Of a stretch of DNA of 57,124 nt, positions 49,023 to 57,124 are shown piece by piece. The notes under the pieces were generated by a model. The model saw only the letters and a program-made list of their open reading frames with translations. It did no database searches and was not told the DNA's origin. This stretch comes from Opitutaceae bacterium. GTDB taxonomy: Bacteria > Verrucomicrobiota > Verrucomicrobiia > Opitutales > Opitutaceae. The first letter of the stretch is position 1. The number at the start of each line of letters is the position of its first letter. Where the stretch lies: contig JAEUGW010000053.1 in NCBI GenBank assembly GCA_016795565.1, positions 1 through 57,124 on the forward strand, read 5' to 3'. The position numbers were made by a program, and so were the translations under genes.

Positions 49023-51176
49023 ATGAAACCATCACCCTGTTCCCCTCGTAATTCCGCCGTGGCGGCCTTTGCCGCCACCCTGCTGCTCGCCTCCGTGGGC
49101 AGTGCCCAGACCACCGCCCCCGCCGAGGAAACCGTCGAGCTGTCCCGCTTCGAAGTGCGGGCCAAGACCGACAAATCCTACAACATCTCCAGCGCCACCG
49201 CCGGCCTCAAAACCCGGCAGGACCTGATCGACATCCCGGGCGCCATCCAGATCGTGCCGCGCAACCTGATCGAGGACCTCGGCAATTTCCCGTATCCGAG
49301 CGATTTTGCCAAATACGCCTCCAGCGGCGTGGCCTCGTTCGGCGGCAACAATCTTTTCTACATGCGCGGCGAGCGGCTCACGCGCACCTTCAAGAATGGC
49401 ATCGAGTATTTTCCCTCGATCGATGACGACGTCACGACCGAGACCATGGAAGTCGTCAAGGGCGCGCAGGCCGTGCTCTTCGGCACGCGGCCGGTCACGC
49501 AGGGCATGCTCCTGCGCACGACCAAGAACCCGCTCTACACCCGCAAGGGCTCCGTCCGCGCCATCGTGGACAGCAACGGCCTGCTCCGCGGCGAATTCGA
49601 CCTGACCGGTCCGCTCAGCACCGAGCTGGCCGGCGCCCGCATGGCCTACCGGGTGGTGGGAGCCCAGCAGGAAGGCGACCAGTATCAGGACAACCTGTTC
49701 GACAACCGCACGGTGCTGGCGCCCTCGTTGCAGCTCGACTGGAAGGACACGACGGTGCGCCTGCGCTACGAGTTCTCGCACATCAAGACGAGCGGTCTGT
49801 TCCCGAACAACTTCCTGGATCAGAACAACGAGATCTCCTACATCAGCGGCCGCCGGCAGAGCTACAACGCGCCGTGGAGCTATTCGACCTTCGACAAGAA
49901 CGAGTTCGAGGCGACCGTCATCCACCGCTTCACCCGTGACTTCGAGTCCAAGTTGCAGGTCGGCTACTTCTCCGAGGATCGCCACGACCACGACACCCGC
50001 ATCGCCGTCAATAACACCACCATCCTCGGGGCCAACGGCATCGTGGACGCCACGGATTTCGTGCGCTTCAATCTGCTCACTCTCGCCCAGCTGCAGAAGA
50101 TGGCCAGCGTGGTGAACGACTTCATCGTGGAGTATGACCTCGGCACCCATCACCAGCAGACCAACTTCGGCTGGGCGGCCAGCTCCGTGGACGACGAGCA
50201 GGCCCTCGTCTTCACCCCGATGATCTCGCCGCAGACCGGCACGACCTCCTTCCCGATCATCAATCCTGACTTTGGGCCCGACATCCCGGACGCCGCGCTG
50301 CCCGGCAGCGTCAACACCGTCCAGCGCCGCGACGCCGCCAATGTCTATGTGCTGCACCAGGCGCATCTCCTGAAGGACAAGCTCATCGCCACCGCCGCCG
50401 GCAGCTGGAGCTGGGCCAGCAACACCTCGCACCTTGATGTCCTGAACCCGGTCTTCAAGGAAAGCGTCGGCGACAAGCCGCTCTACCGCCTCGGCCTGGT
50501 CTTCAAGCCGCGCGCCGACCTTTCCTTCTTTGCCTCGAAGGCCACCAACTTCGTGCCCTCCGGCGCGGACGATCGCGACCAAAGCGGCGCGCCCCTCCCG
50601 CCCTCGACCGGCACGGTCACGGAATTCGGCGTCAAGACCACCGCGTTCAACGGCAAGGTCACCGGCAGCATCGTTTACTTCGAGAATGTCACCTCCAACC
50701 TCCCGGTGCGCTTCAACCTCGGCACGCCGCAGGTCTATGCGGTCGCCGCCGGCGTCGCCACGGCCAAGGGCATGGAATACGACCTGAACCTCCGCCCCGT
50801 CGAGGGCCTGAACATCATCGCCACGATGTTCGATGGCAGCGGCCCGAAGGACCAGACCGGCGCCCGCCTGCCCCGCACCTACAAGTCCACCTACAGTCTG
50901 CTCGCCAAATACGACTTCCAGAACGACGCCCTCAAGGGCTTCGGCATCGGCGGCAATTATTTCCACCTGGGCGAGCTGACCCAGAGCGGCGCGCCCAACA
51001 TCCCGGGCTACGGCGTCTATAACGCCTTCGTGACCTACACGCGCAACCGCTGGTATTTCAACCTCGGCGTCATGAATGTCTTCGACAAGGATTACTACGC
51101 GGGCGGCAACAGCCGGTTCTCGGCCCAGCCCTCCACGCCGCGCACCATCAGCCTGTCGTCGAAATTCAGCTTCTAA
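49023..51176 (+). CDS. TonB-dependent outer-membrane receptor, probably for sialic acid or sialoglycans
   Basis: A 717-residue receptor. The signal peptide ends at about residue 29 (LLLASVGSAQ). ETVELSRFEVRAKTD is the TonB-box-like start. The plug follows (IPGAIQIVPRNLIEDL, FYMRGERLTRTFKNGIEYFP, METMEVVKGAQAVLFGTRP, quoted in part). The barrel closes with YNAFVTYTRNRWYFNLGVMN, NVFDKDYYAGG and RTISLSSKFSF, with the final Phe for BAM insertion. It is close in pattern to the ferrichrome-like receptors numerous in Opitutaceae that take up sugars. Its substrate is inferred from the adjoining nan genes. The terminator at 51203 follows directly. Confidence 0.9.
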   Translation: MKPSPCSPRNSAVAAFAATLLLASVGSAQTTAPAEETVELSRFEVRAKTDKSYNISSATAGLKTRQDLIDIPGAIQIVPRNLIEDLGNFPYPSDFAKYASSGVASFGGNNLFYMRGERLTRTFKNGIEYFPSIDDDVTTETMEVVKGAQAVLFGTRPVTQGMLLRTTKNPLYTRKGSVRAIVDSNGLLRGEFDLTGPLSTELAGARMAYRVVGAQQEGDQYQDNLFDNRTVLAPSLQLDWKDTTVRLRYEFSHIKTSGLFPNNFLDQNNEISYISGRRQSYNAPWSYSTFDKNEFEATVIHRFTRDFESKLQVGYFSEDRHDHDTRIAVNNTTILGANGIVDATDFVRFNLLTLAQLQKMASVVNDFIVEYDLGTHHQQTNFGWAASSVDDEQALVFTPMISPQTGTTSFPIINPDFGPDIPDAALPGSVNTVQRRDAANVYVLHQAHLLKDKLIATAAGSWSWASNTSHLDVLNPVFKESVGDKPLYRLGLVFKPRADLSFFASKATNFVPSGADDRDQSGAPLPPSTGTVTEFGVKTTAFNGKVTGSIVYFENVTSNLPVRFNLGTPQVYAVAAGVATAKGMEYDLNLRPVEGLNIIATMFDGSGPKDQTGARLPRTYKSTYSLLAKYDFQNDALKGFGIGGNYFHLGELTQSGAPNIPGYGVYNAFVTYTRNRWYFNLGVMNVFDKDYYAGGNSRFSAQPSTPRTISLSSKFSF

Positions 51177-51202
51177 GCCGTCGCCGGCACAACCCTCGGG
51201 AC

Positions 51203-51232
51203 GGGCGGGCTGTTTGCGCAGCCCGCCCTTTT
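51203..51232 (+). terminator. rho-independent terminator after the TonB receptor
   Basis: GGGCGGGCTG (51203-51212) pairs with CAGCCCGCCC (51219-51228), followed by TTTT. The start codon of the next gene is one base after the T-run, so read-through or a start further upstream must supply it. Confidence 0.88.
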
Positions 51233-51233
51233 C

Positions 51234-52121
51234 ATGAACCCCTCCCTGCCGCCCCTCCCGCTTGGCCGTCTCGGCCTCGGCTGCGCCACCGTCGGCCGCG
51301 AGATTGGTCCGGCGGCCGCTTTTGCGCTGCTGGATCACGCCTTGGCCTCGGGCATCGTCCTGTTCGACACCGCCGCGACCTACAGCCAGGGCGAATCCGA
51401 GCGCATCCTCGGCCGGTGGCTGGCGGCGCACCGCGGGCAGCGCGAACGGCTGACGGTCGCCACCAAGCTCTACCCGCCCTACACCCCAGAAAACATCAGG
51501 CAGGCGGCCGCCGCGAGCGCCGCACGCCTCGGCGTCGAAGTCATCGACCTCTTCTATCTGCACAAATGGGATGCCTCGGTGGCCGCGCCCGGTGCCCTCG
51601 CCGCGCTCGACGGGCTGGTGCGGACCGGCCGCGTGCGCGCCCTCGGGGCCAGCAATTTCACCGCCGCACAGCTCGCGCCGCTGCTGGCGCGCCAGCAGGC
51701 GGAAGGATTCGCGCCGTTCCGCGCGCTACAGAACAACCACAATCTGGCGGTGCGCGAAGTGGACGCGCCGCTGCGCGACCTGTGCGCCCGGCACGGCCTC
51801 GGCATTGTCACCTACAGCCCACTCGGCGCGGGTTTTTTGACGGGCAAGCACCGCGCCGGGGTGCAAGCCGGCTCCCGATTTGCCCTCTCGCCGGGCCACC
51901 AGGACATCTACTTCAACCCGGAGGCGCAGCGTCGCCTGGAAAAGCTGGCTGCGGTCGCCGCCCGCACCGGCCACAGCATGTCGCACCTCGCCCTCGCCTG
52001 GGCGATGCACCAGCCCGGCACCGTCCTGATCGGCGGGCGCGGGCCCGCCAACATTGACCAGGCCTTGGCCGCGTTGGCTTTCAATGATCCGGGGCTGTTC
52101 ACAGAACTGGAATCCGGCTAA
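51234..52121 (+). CDS. aldo/keto reductase
   Basis: A 295-residue AKR with the full catalytic set: Asp45 (IVLFDTAATY), Tyr50, Lys78 (TVATKLY) and His110 (LFYLHKWD). ALGASNFTAAQLAPLL and TYSPLGAGFLTGKH are the usual later motifs, and LIGGRGPANIDQALAAL is the NADPH-binding end. The substrate is unknown. It is followed by a Gfo/Idh/MocA oxidoreductase (10 bases) and a sialate esterase, so an altered sialic acid or its sugar product is a likely substrate. The start codon lies against the receptor terminator, so there may be no long leader. Confidence 0.88.
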   Translation: MNPSLPPLPLGRLGLGCATVGREIGPAAAFALLDHALASGIVLFDTAATYSQGESERILGRWLAAHRGQRERLTVATKLYPPYTPENIRQAAAASAARLGVEVIDLFYLHKWDASVAAPGALAALDGLVRTGRVRALGASNFTAAQLAPLLARQQAEGFAPFRALQNNHNLAVREVDAPLRDLCARHGLGIVTYSPLGAGFLTGKHRAGVQAGSRFALSPGHQDIYFNPEAQRRLEKLAAVAARTGHSMSHLALAWAMHQPGTVLIGGRGPANIDQALAALAFNDPGLFTELESG

Positions 52122-52131
52122 ACTGCGACCG

Positions 52132-53163
52132 ATGAACGCCGCGCTCCTCGGCCTCCGCCACCCGCATTCCGGTGCCCTGCTCGCGGCGATGGAAAACCTG
52201 CGCGAAATCCGCCGGGTCTATCTCTGGGATGCTGATCCGCGCGCGGCGGCGAAAAGCGCCGCCCTCCCGCGCAGCCGCAAGGCGGCGCCGATCACCGCCG
52301 ACCTGGACGGCACGCTGGCCGACTGCGACTTCGCCATCGTCGCCGTGCGCCATCACGAATCCGCCGCGCTCGCCCGGCAGGTGCTCGCCTCGGGCAAGCA
52401 CCTGCTCGCGGAAAAACCGGTCGGGCTCACTGCCGCCGAAATCCTCCCCTTGCAGCGCGCCGCCGCCCGGGCCGGGTTGGTGGCGTCCGTGCTGTATCCA
52501 CGACGCGCCCATCCCTGCGCGGTGGCGATGCGCCGGCACGCCGCTGCGGCCGGGCCGCTCATGTCGCTGGAGGCGCGTTTCCTCGCCACCCAGGTGCGGT
52601 TTCGCGATCCGCGCTCGTGGCTGTTCCGCCGCCGCGAGGCCGGGGGCGGCATCCTGCTCTGGCTCGGCTGCCATTACCTCGATCTGTTGCAGCATGTTTC
52701 CGGCGACGAAATCACCGGCGTGGGCGCGCGCCTCGCCACGCGTTCGGGCGAACGCATCGGGGTCGAGGACACGGCGGCCTTCACGCTCGAGTTTCGCTCC
52801 GGCGCGATTGGCACCTTTCACGCCTGCTATGCGCTGGCCCACAGCGGCGGCGGCTATCTGAATGCCAGCGGCTACGACGCCTACCTCGCACTCAACGGCC
52901 GCGCTGGCCGGATCGTGTGGCCGGGCGTGGCCCCGCGCCTGCACCTGGAGCTGCCGGCCCTCCGACGGACGCAAAATTTCCGGCCGCGGGAAACGACCTC
53001 CTATGCGGGTGCGGCCGGCGAGATTTTCATCCGCCAGTTTCTCGCCGCCGTGCGCGGCCGGGGCGAGCCGCCCGCCACCCTGGCGGATGCCGTGCGCACC
53101 GCGCGCATCATCGAGGCCGCTGAGACCTCCGCCCGCGCCGGCCGGTTTGTCCGCTTGCCGTGA
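52132..53163 (+). CDS. Gfo/Idh/MocA-family oxidoreductase
   Basis: A 343-residue NAD(P)-dependent sugar oxidoreductase. The Rossmann start is MNAALLGLRHPHSGALLAAM (GxRHPH rather than GxGxxG), then CDFAIVAVRHHESAALARQV, HLLAEKPVGLTAAE (the family EKP), and GILLWLGCHYLDLLQHVSG (catalytic His, usual GxxxDxGxHxxD with Cys at the His-preceding position). The C-terminal half is the substrate sheet domain. In E. coli the NanOx (YjhC) protein of this family handles 2,7-anhydro-sialic acid, and a similar role is plausible here because of the neighbours. The start at 52132 leaves a 10-base gap to the AKR. Confidence 0.85.
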   Translation: MNAALLGLRHPHSGALLAAMENLREIRRVYLWDADPRAAAKSAALPRSRKAAPITADLDGTLADCDFAIVAVRHHESAALARQVLASGKHLLAEKPVGLTAAEILPLQRAAARAGLVASVLYPRRAHPCAVAMRRHAAAAGPLMSLEARFLATQVRFRDPRSWLFRRREAGGGILLWLGCHYLDLLQHVSGDEITGVGARLATRSGERIGVEDTAAFTLEFRSGAIGTFHACYALAHSGGGYLNASGYDAYLALNGRAGRIVWPGVAPRLHLELPALRRTQNFRPRETTSYAGAAGEIFIRQFLAAVRGRGEPPATLADAVRTARIIEAAETSARAGRFVRLP

Positions 53164-54710
53164 AGCGCATCCTGTTCCTGTTGCTGCTCCTGGCTGCCGT
53201 GCTGCGCGCGGAGCTGACGCTCGCGCCGGTGTTCACCGACCACATGGTGCTGCAGCGCGACCAGCCGCTGCCGGTCTGGGGCCGCGCCGTGCCGGGCGAG
53301 CCGGTGACCGTCGAGTTTGCGGGCGAAACGCAGACCGTCCGCGCCGGCGCAGACGGTGGTTGGCTGGCTAGGCTCGGCCCGCAAGCCGCCAATGCCGCGC
53401 CCCGCGTGCTGCGCATCAGCACGGCCGGCGCGGTGCGCGAGCTCACCGATGTGCTGGTCGGCGAGGTCTGGCTTTGCGCCGGCCAGTCGAACATGGAGTG
53501 GCCGCTGGCCAAGGCGTTGCGCGCCGAGACGGAGATCCCGGCCGCGAATTACGCCGACATCCGGTTTTTCAATCCTGGTTATGCGGGAAAGGAAGCGGGC
53601 GGCGGCGCGTTCCCGGCCGGGGATGTCGCCCGGCTCATCCCGGGAGACTACTACTGCGGCGCGTGGGAGGCCTGCGCGCCGGTGAGCGCCGGGCGGATGT
53701 CCGCCATCGGATATCATGCGGCCCGCGAGCTGCACGCGGCGCTCGGCGTGCCGGTCGGGATCATCCAGCTCGCGGTGGGCGGCAGCCCGACGGAGGCCTG
53801 GGTGCGTCGGGAAACGCTCGTCGCCGATCCGGCGCTGCACGTGTTGACGGAGGGCGACTGGCTCACGAATCCCGCGCTCGAGCCCTGGTGCCGGCAGCGC
53901 GGCCGCGAAAATCTCGACCAGGCGATCGCCACCGGCGCGGTGCTGCCCGGGGTGGCGGCGGGCGGCGGGCCGAACCACCCGTTCAAGCCCGGCTTTCTCT
54001 GGTCGGCGGGCATCGAGCCGCTGCAGCCTCTCGCGTTGCGCGGGGTGCTGTGGTATCAGGGCGAGAGCAACTCGCTGAGCCTGGCGCGGGTGCAACAGCA
54101 CGAGATTTTGTTCCCGCTCCTCGTGCGCGATTGGCGCCACCGCTGGGGCCGGGCGGATCTCCCGTTCCTCTACTGCCAGCTTTCAGGCATCGAGGCGAAT
54201 CCCTACCGCTCCGAATTCTGGCCCGAGTTCCGCGACAGCCAGCGCCGGATGCTCGAAGTCATCCCCGCCTCCGGCATGGTGGTCACGGCGGATGTCGGCG
54301 ACCGGGCCACGGTGCATCCGCGGGACAAGGCCACGGTCGGTATCCGGCTGGCCCGCCTCGCGCTGGCGCGGGTTTATGGCCGCGATTTTGAATCCAGCGG
54401 CCCGCAACCCCGCTCCGCCGTGGTGCGCGGGAGCGAAATCGTGCTGGAATTCACCCACGCGGCCGGTGGCCTGGGCACGAGCGATGGGCAGCCGCCGCGC
54501 GGGTTTGAGGCGGCAGGGGATGGCAGCCGGTTTGAGCCGGTGCCGGCTAGAATCGACGGCGCGGCCATCGTGCTGTCATGTCCGCCGGGCCTGTCGCCTC
54601 GACAGGTGCGCTATGGCTGGCAGCCGTTCCCGGAGGGCAACTTGGTGAACCGCGCGACGCTGCCCGCCTCGACCTTTGTGCTCGAGGTGACGACGCCCGC
54701 CCAGCCCTGA
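53160..54710 (+). CDS. sialate O-acetylesterase
   Basis: A 516-residue exported esterase of the SASA family. The signal peptide is MKRILFLLLLLAAVLRA, read from a GTG overlapping the preceding stop. FTDHMVLQRDQPLPVWG is the family opening; the nucleophile is Ser110 in LCAGQSNMEWPL; VGGSPTEAWV and LRGVLWYQGESN are the further blocks, with the late DVGDRATVHPRDKATVG supplying the His. It removes O-acetyl groups from sialic acids in the periplasm, so that the lyase and transporter can use them. It is the last gene of the plus-strand arm and nearly touches the convergent symporter gene. Confidence 0.92.
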   Translation: MKRILFLLLLLAAVLRAELTLAPVFTDHMVLQRDQPLPVWGRAVPGEPVTVEFAGETQTVRAGADGGWLARLGPQAANAAPRVLRISTAGAVRELTDVLVGEVWLCAGQSNMEWPLAKALRAETEIPAANYADIRFFNPGYAGKEAGGGAFPAGDVARLIPGDYYCGAWEACAPVSAGRMSAIGYHAARELHAALGVPVGIIQLAVGGSPTEAWVRRETLVADPALHVLTEGDWLTNPALEPWCRQRGRENLDQAIATGAVLPGVAAGGGPNHPFKPGFLWSAGIEPLQPLALRGVLWYQGESNSLSLARVQQHEILFPLLVRDWRHRWGRADLPFLYCQLSGIEANPYRSEFWPEFRDSQRRMLEVIPASGMVVTADVGDRATVHPRDKATVGIRLARLALARVYGRDFESSGPQPRSAVVRGSEIVLEFTHAAGGLGTSDGQPPRGFEAAGDGSRFEPVPARIDGAAIVLSCPPGLSPRQVRYGWQPFPEGNLVNRATLPASTFVLEVTTPAQP

Positions 54711-54711
54711 T

Positions 54712-56091
54712 CTATGGCCGGGCTTTGGCGTCGGCCTTCTTCGTGATCTCGTCTACGACCAGGGCGGTGGTCACGTCGCAGCCGACGTTCGTCGCCGTGC
54801 GGCACATGTCGAGGATGCGGTCGGTGCCGAGGATGATGCCGATGCCTTCCGCCGGGATGCCGAAGGTGATGAGCAGGCCGGCAATGAGCGGCAGGGAGCC
54901 GCCGGGGATGCCGGCCACGGCCACCGCGCTGAGCACGGAGAGCAGCAGCAGGGTGATTTGCTGGCCCAGCGACAGGTCCACGCCGAAAACCTGGGCGACG
55001 AAGAGCACGACGCAGCCTTCGTAGAGCGCGGTGCCGCTCATGTTCATCGTGGTGCCGAGCGGCAGCACGAAGCCCGCGGTGCTGGGGGTGATCTTCAGCT
55101 TCTCGGTGGCGTTGGCCAGCGCGCTCGGCAGCGTGGCGTTGCTCGAGCTCGTGGAGAAGGCGGTGACGAGCACATCCTTGATCGCGACAAAATACGCCCG
55201 CGGCGACCAGGTGGTCCAGAGCTTGAGCCAGACCGACATCGTGCCGAAGAGGTGGATCGCCATCACGCCCGCGCAGCCGAGCACGAACACCCCGAGCGCC
55301 ACGAGGATGTCGAGGCCCGACTTCACGAGCACGCTGTAGATCAGGCAGGGCACGGCGTAGGGCGCCAGCCGCAGCGCGAGGTGCACGATGCCGGTCATCA
55401 GCTCCGTGATCATCTCGAGCGAGTCCTGGAGCTTCTGCCGCTTGTCGGCGGAGAGACTGGTGCCCACCATGCCGACGAGGATGGCGAAGAGGATGAGCGG
55501 CAGCACGTCGCCGATGCGGGCGGTGGTGCTGCCGACGACGGAGGCCAGCAGGTTGGCCGGCATGAACATCTCGACCACCACCGCGATGGAAAGGCCGGTC
55601 TGGCTCTGGGAGGCGGTGACGTGTTTGGCGGCTGCGCCACCGTATTCGGCCATGAGCCGCTCCTTGGTGGCGAGGTCGATATGGTGGCCCGGCTCGAGGG
55701 TGTTCATCATCACGAGCCCGAGGGCGACGCCGATGGCCATGTTGAGGAAGAAGAAGAGGAACGTGCGGCCGGCGAGCGGCCCGAGCTTGGCGGGGTTGCC
55801 GAGCTGCACGACGCCGGTGGCCAGCGAGGCGAACACCAGCGGCATGACGACGAAGAACAGCAGGCGCAGGAACACGCGGCCGAAGGGATCGAGCAGCACG
55901 GTGGAGATCCCGCGCATCAGCTCGAGCAGGGTGCCGGAGGACTTGATGCCCACGTGGGTGAGCCAGCCCTGGAGGAACTCGGGGAGGGGCACATGCGGCC
56001 CAATAAAGAGGGTGGCGACACCCAGGATGATGCCAATGACCAGTCCGCGCAGGATGTGGTTGGCCAATTTGTCGGAGGTTGAGCCGGCCAT
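54712..56091 (-). CDS. dicarboxylate/amino acid:cation symporter (DAACS family)
   Basis: A 459-residue GltP/DctA-type transporter. Membrane helices start at LANHILRGLVIGIILGVA. TAFSTSSSNATLPSALA is the serine-rich hairpin-1 signature, LPLGTTMNMSGTALYEG is helix 7 with the NMSGT sodium motif, VAVAGIPGGSLPLIAGLL hairpin 2, and IILGTDRILDMCRTATNVGCD helix 8. The insert between helices 3 and 4 (GHHIDLATKERLMAEYGGAAAKH) is longer than in GltP. The start at 56091 omits codons up to 56169 that run into the insertion-element flank. It probably imports glutamate or C4-dicarboxylates with Na+ or H+. There is no clear link to the sialic acid genes. Confidence 0.9.
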   Translation of the reverse strand: MAGSTSDKLANHILRGLVIGIILGVATLFIGPHVPLPEFLQGWLTHVGIKSSGTLLELMRGISTVLLDPFGRVFLRLLFFVVMPLVFASLATGVVQLGNPAKLGPLAGRTFLFFFLNMAIGVALGLVMMNTLEPGHHIDLATKERLMAEYGGAAAKHVTASQSQTGLSIAVVVEMFMPANLLASVVGSTTARIGDVLPLILFAILVGMVGTSLSADKRQKLQDSLEMITELMTGIVHLALRLAPYAVPCLIYSVLVKSGLDILVALGVFVLGCAGVMAIHLFGTMSVWLKLWTTWSPRAYFVAIKDVLVTAFSTSSSNATLPSALANATEKLKITPSTAGFVLPLGTTMNMSGTALYEGCVVLFVAQVFGVDLSLGQQITLLLLSVLSAVAVAGIPGGSLPLIAGLLITFGIPAEGIGIILGTDRILDMCRTATNVGCDVTTALVVDEITKKADAKARP

Positions 56092-56170
56092 AGGGGAGAG
56101 CGCGGAGCCTAGGAAGGGGACCCGGCTTGTCGAACCCCAAGTCAGACGCCATCGGCGGATCAATTTCACC

Positions 56171-57124
56171 TATTGAGACTTACCTAAAGAAGTGACGATG
56201 GGCTCAAAACAGTTCGGCTTGGGCGAAGAAGGCTGCGATGAGCCTCGGGCGACGTTTCCGGCGACGGATGCGCTTGAGCGCCTGACTGGCGGCGTGGCCG
56301 AGTTCCCAGATGTCCTTGGGGCAGAAGTTGGCCAGTTCATGCTCTTTCCAATAGCTCCACAGATACTCGACGGGATTGAGTTCCGGGGCGTAGGCGGGCA
56401 GTCGCTCGACGTGCAGCCAGTCGGTCTGCTGGGCGAGATAAGCGGCGACCCGCTTGCTGCGGTGGATCGGGGCTCCATCCCACAGCAGCAGGACTTTGCC
56501 GGGGATCTGGCGGTGCAGGGCTTGCAGAAACTCGATCACCTGCGGGCTCTTGATCGAACCGGCGTGCAGCCGGAAGTAGAAGTTGCGCGGGGTCAGCCCG
56601 GCAATCGCCGAGAGGCTCTTCCAGTTGAAGTTGAAGGTCAGGACCGGGGTCTGGCCGCGCGGCGCCCAGGTGCGCGCCCGGTGCGGCCGCTGGCTCAGCC
56701 CGCTTTCGTCGAGGAAGACGAGGGTGCGGCGCTCCCGGCGGGCTTTTTTTTAAGGCGCGGCCAAGTCTTGGCTTTCCACCCGGCGATCTTCGCCTCGTCG
56801 CGTTCCCGGGCCCGGCCCACGGGGCGCTGCGGGCTGAAGCCGAGTTGCCCGAGCAGGCGCCACACATGCACGGTGCTGAACCGGGTGCCAAAGCGTTGGA
56901 TGATCAACTGGCGCACGCGCGGCACCGTCCACAGCTCGCCGGCGAAGCCGGCGGCGGGTGCGCCGGCCAGGAGGGCCGCCCGCAGCTTCGTGCGGGCCGG
57001 CTCGTCGAGTTGCGCCTTGCGCCCCTGGCGGCGCACCTGCGCCAACTGCTTGCGCGGTTGCTGCGCCCAGCGGCTGACTGACTGGCGAGAGGTCTTCAGT
57101 CGTCTCGCCACCTCCGCCTGCGCC
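56171..57124 (-). mobile_element. IS630-type insertion sequence, cut by the window end
   Basis: The transposase gene below defines the element. The left end is near 56171-56195, where the symporter upstream region meets GACTTACCTAAAGAAGTGAC; the exact terminal repeat cannot be proven because the other end is outside the window. It sits about 80 bases upstream of the symporter start and may affect its promoter. Confidence 0.75.
56204..57124 (-). CDS. IS630-family transposase, frameshifted, N-terminus outside the window
   Basis: Read on the minus strand, the frame entering at 57124 codes for the helix-turn-helix part (EVARRLKTSRQSVSRWAQQ), a second DNA-binding part (WTVPRVRQLIIQRFG, STVHVWRLLGQLGFSPQR) and reaches PRLKKK at an eight-A run (T run 56744-56751). 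A -1 shift there opens the frame to 56204 with the DDE domain: LVFLDESG (first Asp), KVLLLWDGAPIHRS (second Asp) and YAPELNPVEYLW (Glu). Both frames together give a complete catalytic core. The A8 run fits programmed slippage, but a simple inactivating deletion is possible. Confidence 0.85.

Noticed and set aside
49032..51563. Minus-strand frame of 843 codons opposite the TonB receptor
   Set aside because: Antisense of a well-supported receptor; Gly/Ala/Val/Asp-rich without domain pattern.

Overview
The window is GC-rich bacterial chromosome, probably from an Opitutaceae-like member of the Verrucomicrobiota. That placement is an inference. It rests on a TonB-dependent receptor whose mature N-terminus carries the VELSRFEV box typical of that family, a pyrophosphate-type phosphofructokinase, the style of the dispersed repeats, and the mix of sulfatase, sialate esterase and CHASE2/FecR genes. 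Most genes lack a clear Shine-Dalgarno, so several starts were set by domain boundaries.

Layout. 1-4.3 kb: a PilT-type ATPase, a low-GC remnant of a DUF3320-type helicase/nuclease ending at a 143-bp MITE-like element, a peroxiredoxin and an outer-membrane barrel protein. 4.5-10.3 kb: four minus-strand genes (ATP-grasp ligase, GCS2-type carboxylate-amine ligase, M29 aminopeptidase, second ATP-grasp-like protein) with a divergent esterase; this looks like an uncharacterised peptide or amide-forming pathway. 10.4-16 kb: sulfatase, 5'-nucleotidase-like phosphoesterase, DUF4139 protein. 16-26 kb: housekeeping genes (SDR, uvrC, cinA, holA, methyltransferase, purB, PPi-PFK) with two small accessory modules: a RelE/Phd toxin-antitoxin pair flanked by a duplicated SDR tail, and a GIY-YIG gene fitted between inverted dispersed repeats. 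26-30.1 kb: a CHASE2 cyclase, a FecR-domain protein and an outer-membrane protein.

30.2-39.9 kb: a tRNA with CAU anticodon (probably the lysidine-type Ile tRNA) is followed by a type I restriction-modification operon: hsdM, an AlbA_2/HATPase gene, a 37-codon copy of the hsdM tail, hsdS, a DUF1016 nuclease and hsdR. The AlbA_2 gene lies between two 95%-identical copies of the last 109 bases of hsdM, and every junction keeps a stop/start overlap except hsdS-DUF1016. The AlbA_2 and DUF1016 genes carry in-frame repeats and palindromes at domain linkers.

39.9-54.7 kb: a sialic-acid use locus. On the minus strand lie nanA, nanM, an N-acylglucosamine 2-epimerase, a NagB/PIG-L fusion, a ROK-like kinase and an MFS transporter, with 4-bp overlaps from nanM onward. 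Divergently lie a GntR/LacI-type regulator, a TonB receptor, an aldo/keto reductase, a Gfo/Idh/MocA oxidoreductase and a sialate O-acetylesterase. Together they can import, de-O-acetylate, isomerise and degrade sialic acids to fructose-6-phosphate, except that no standard GlcNAc-6-P deacetylase is seen and the fused PIG-L domain has lost its metal/catalytic motif. The window ends with a dicarboxylate/amino-acid symporter and a partial IS630-type element with a frameshift.

Most interesting: the tail duplications around inserted cargo genes (hsdM and SDR), the palindrome-bearing DUF1016 gene, the repeat-bounded GIY-YIG gene, and the ATP-grasp/GCS2/M29 cluster. All assignments are by reading motifs by eye; no database search was run.
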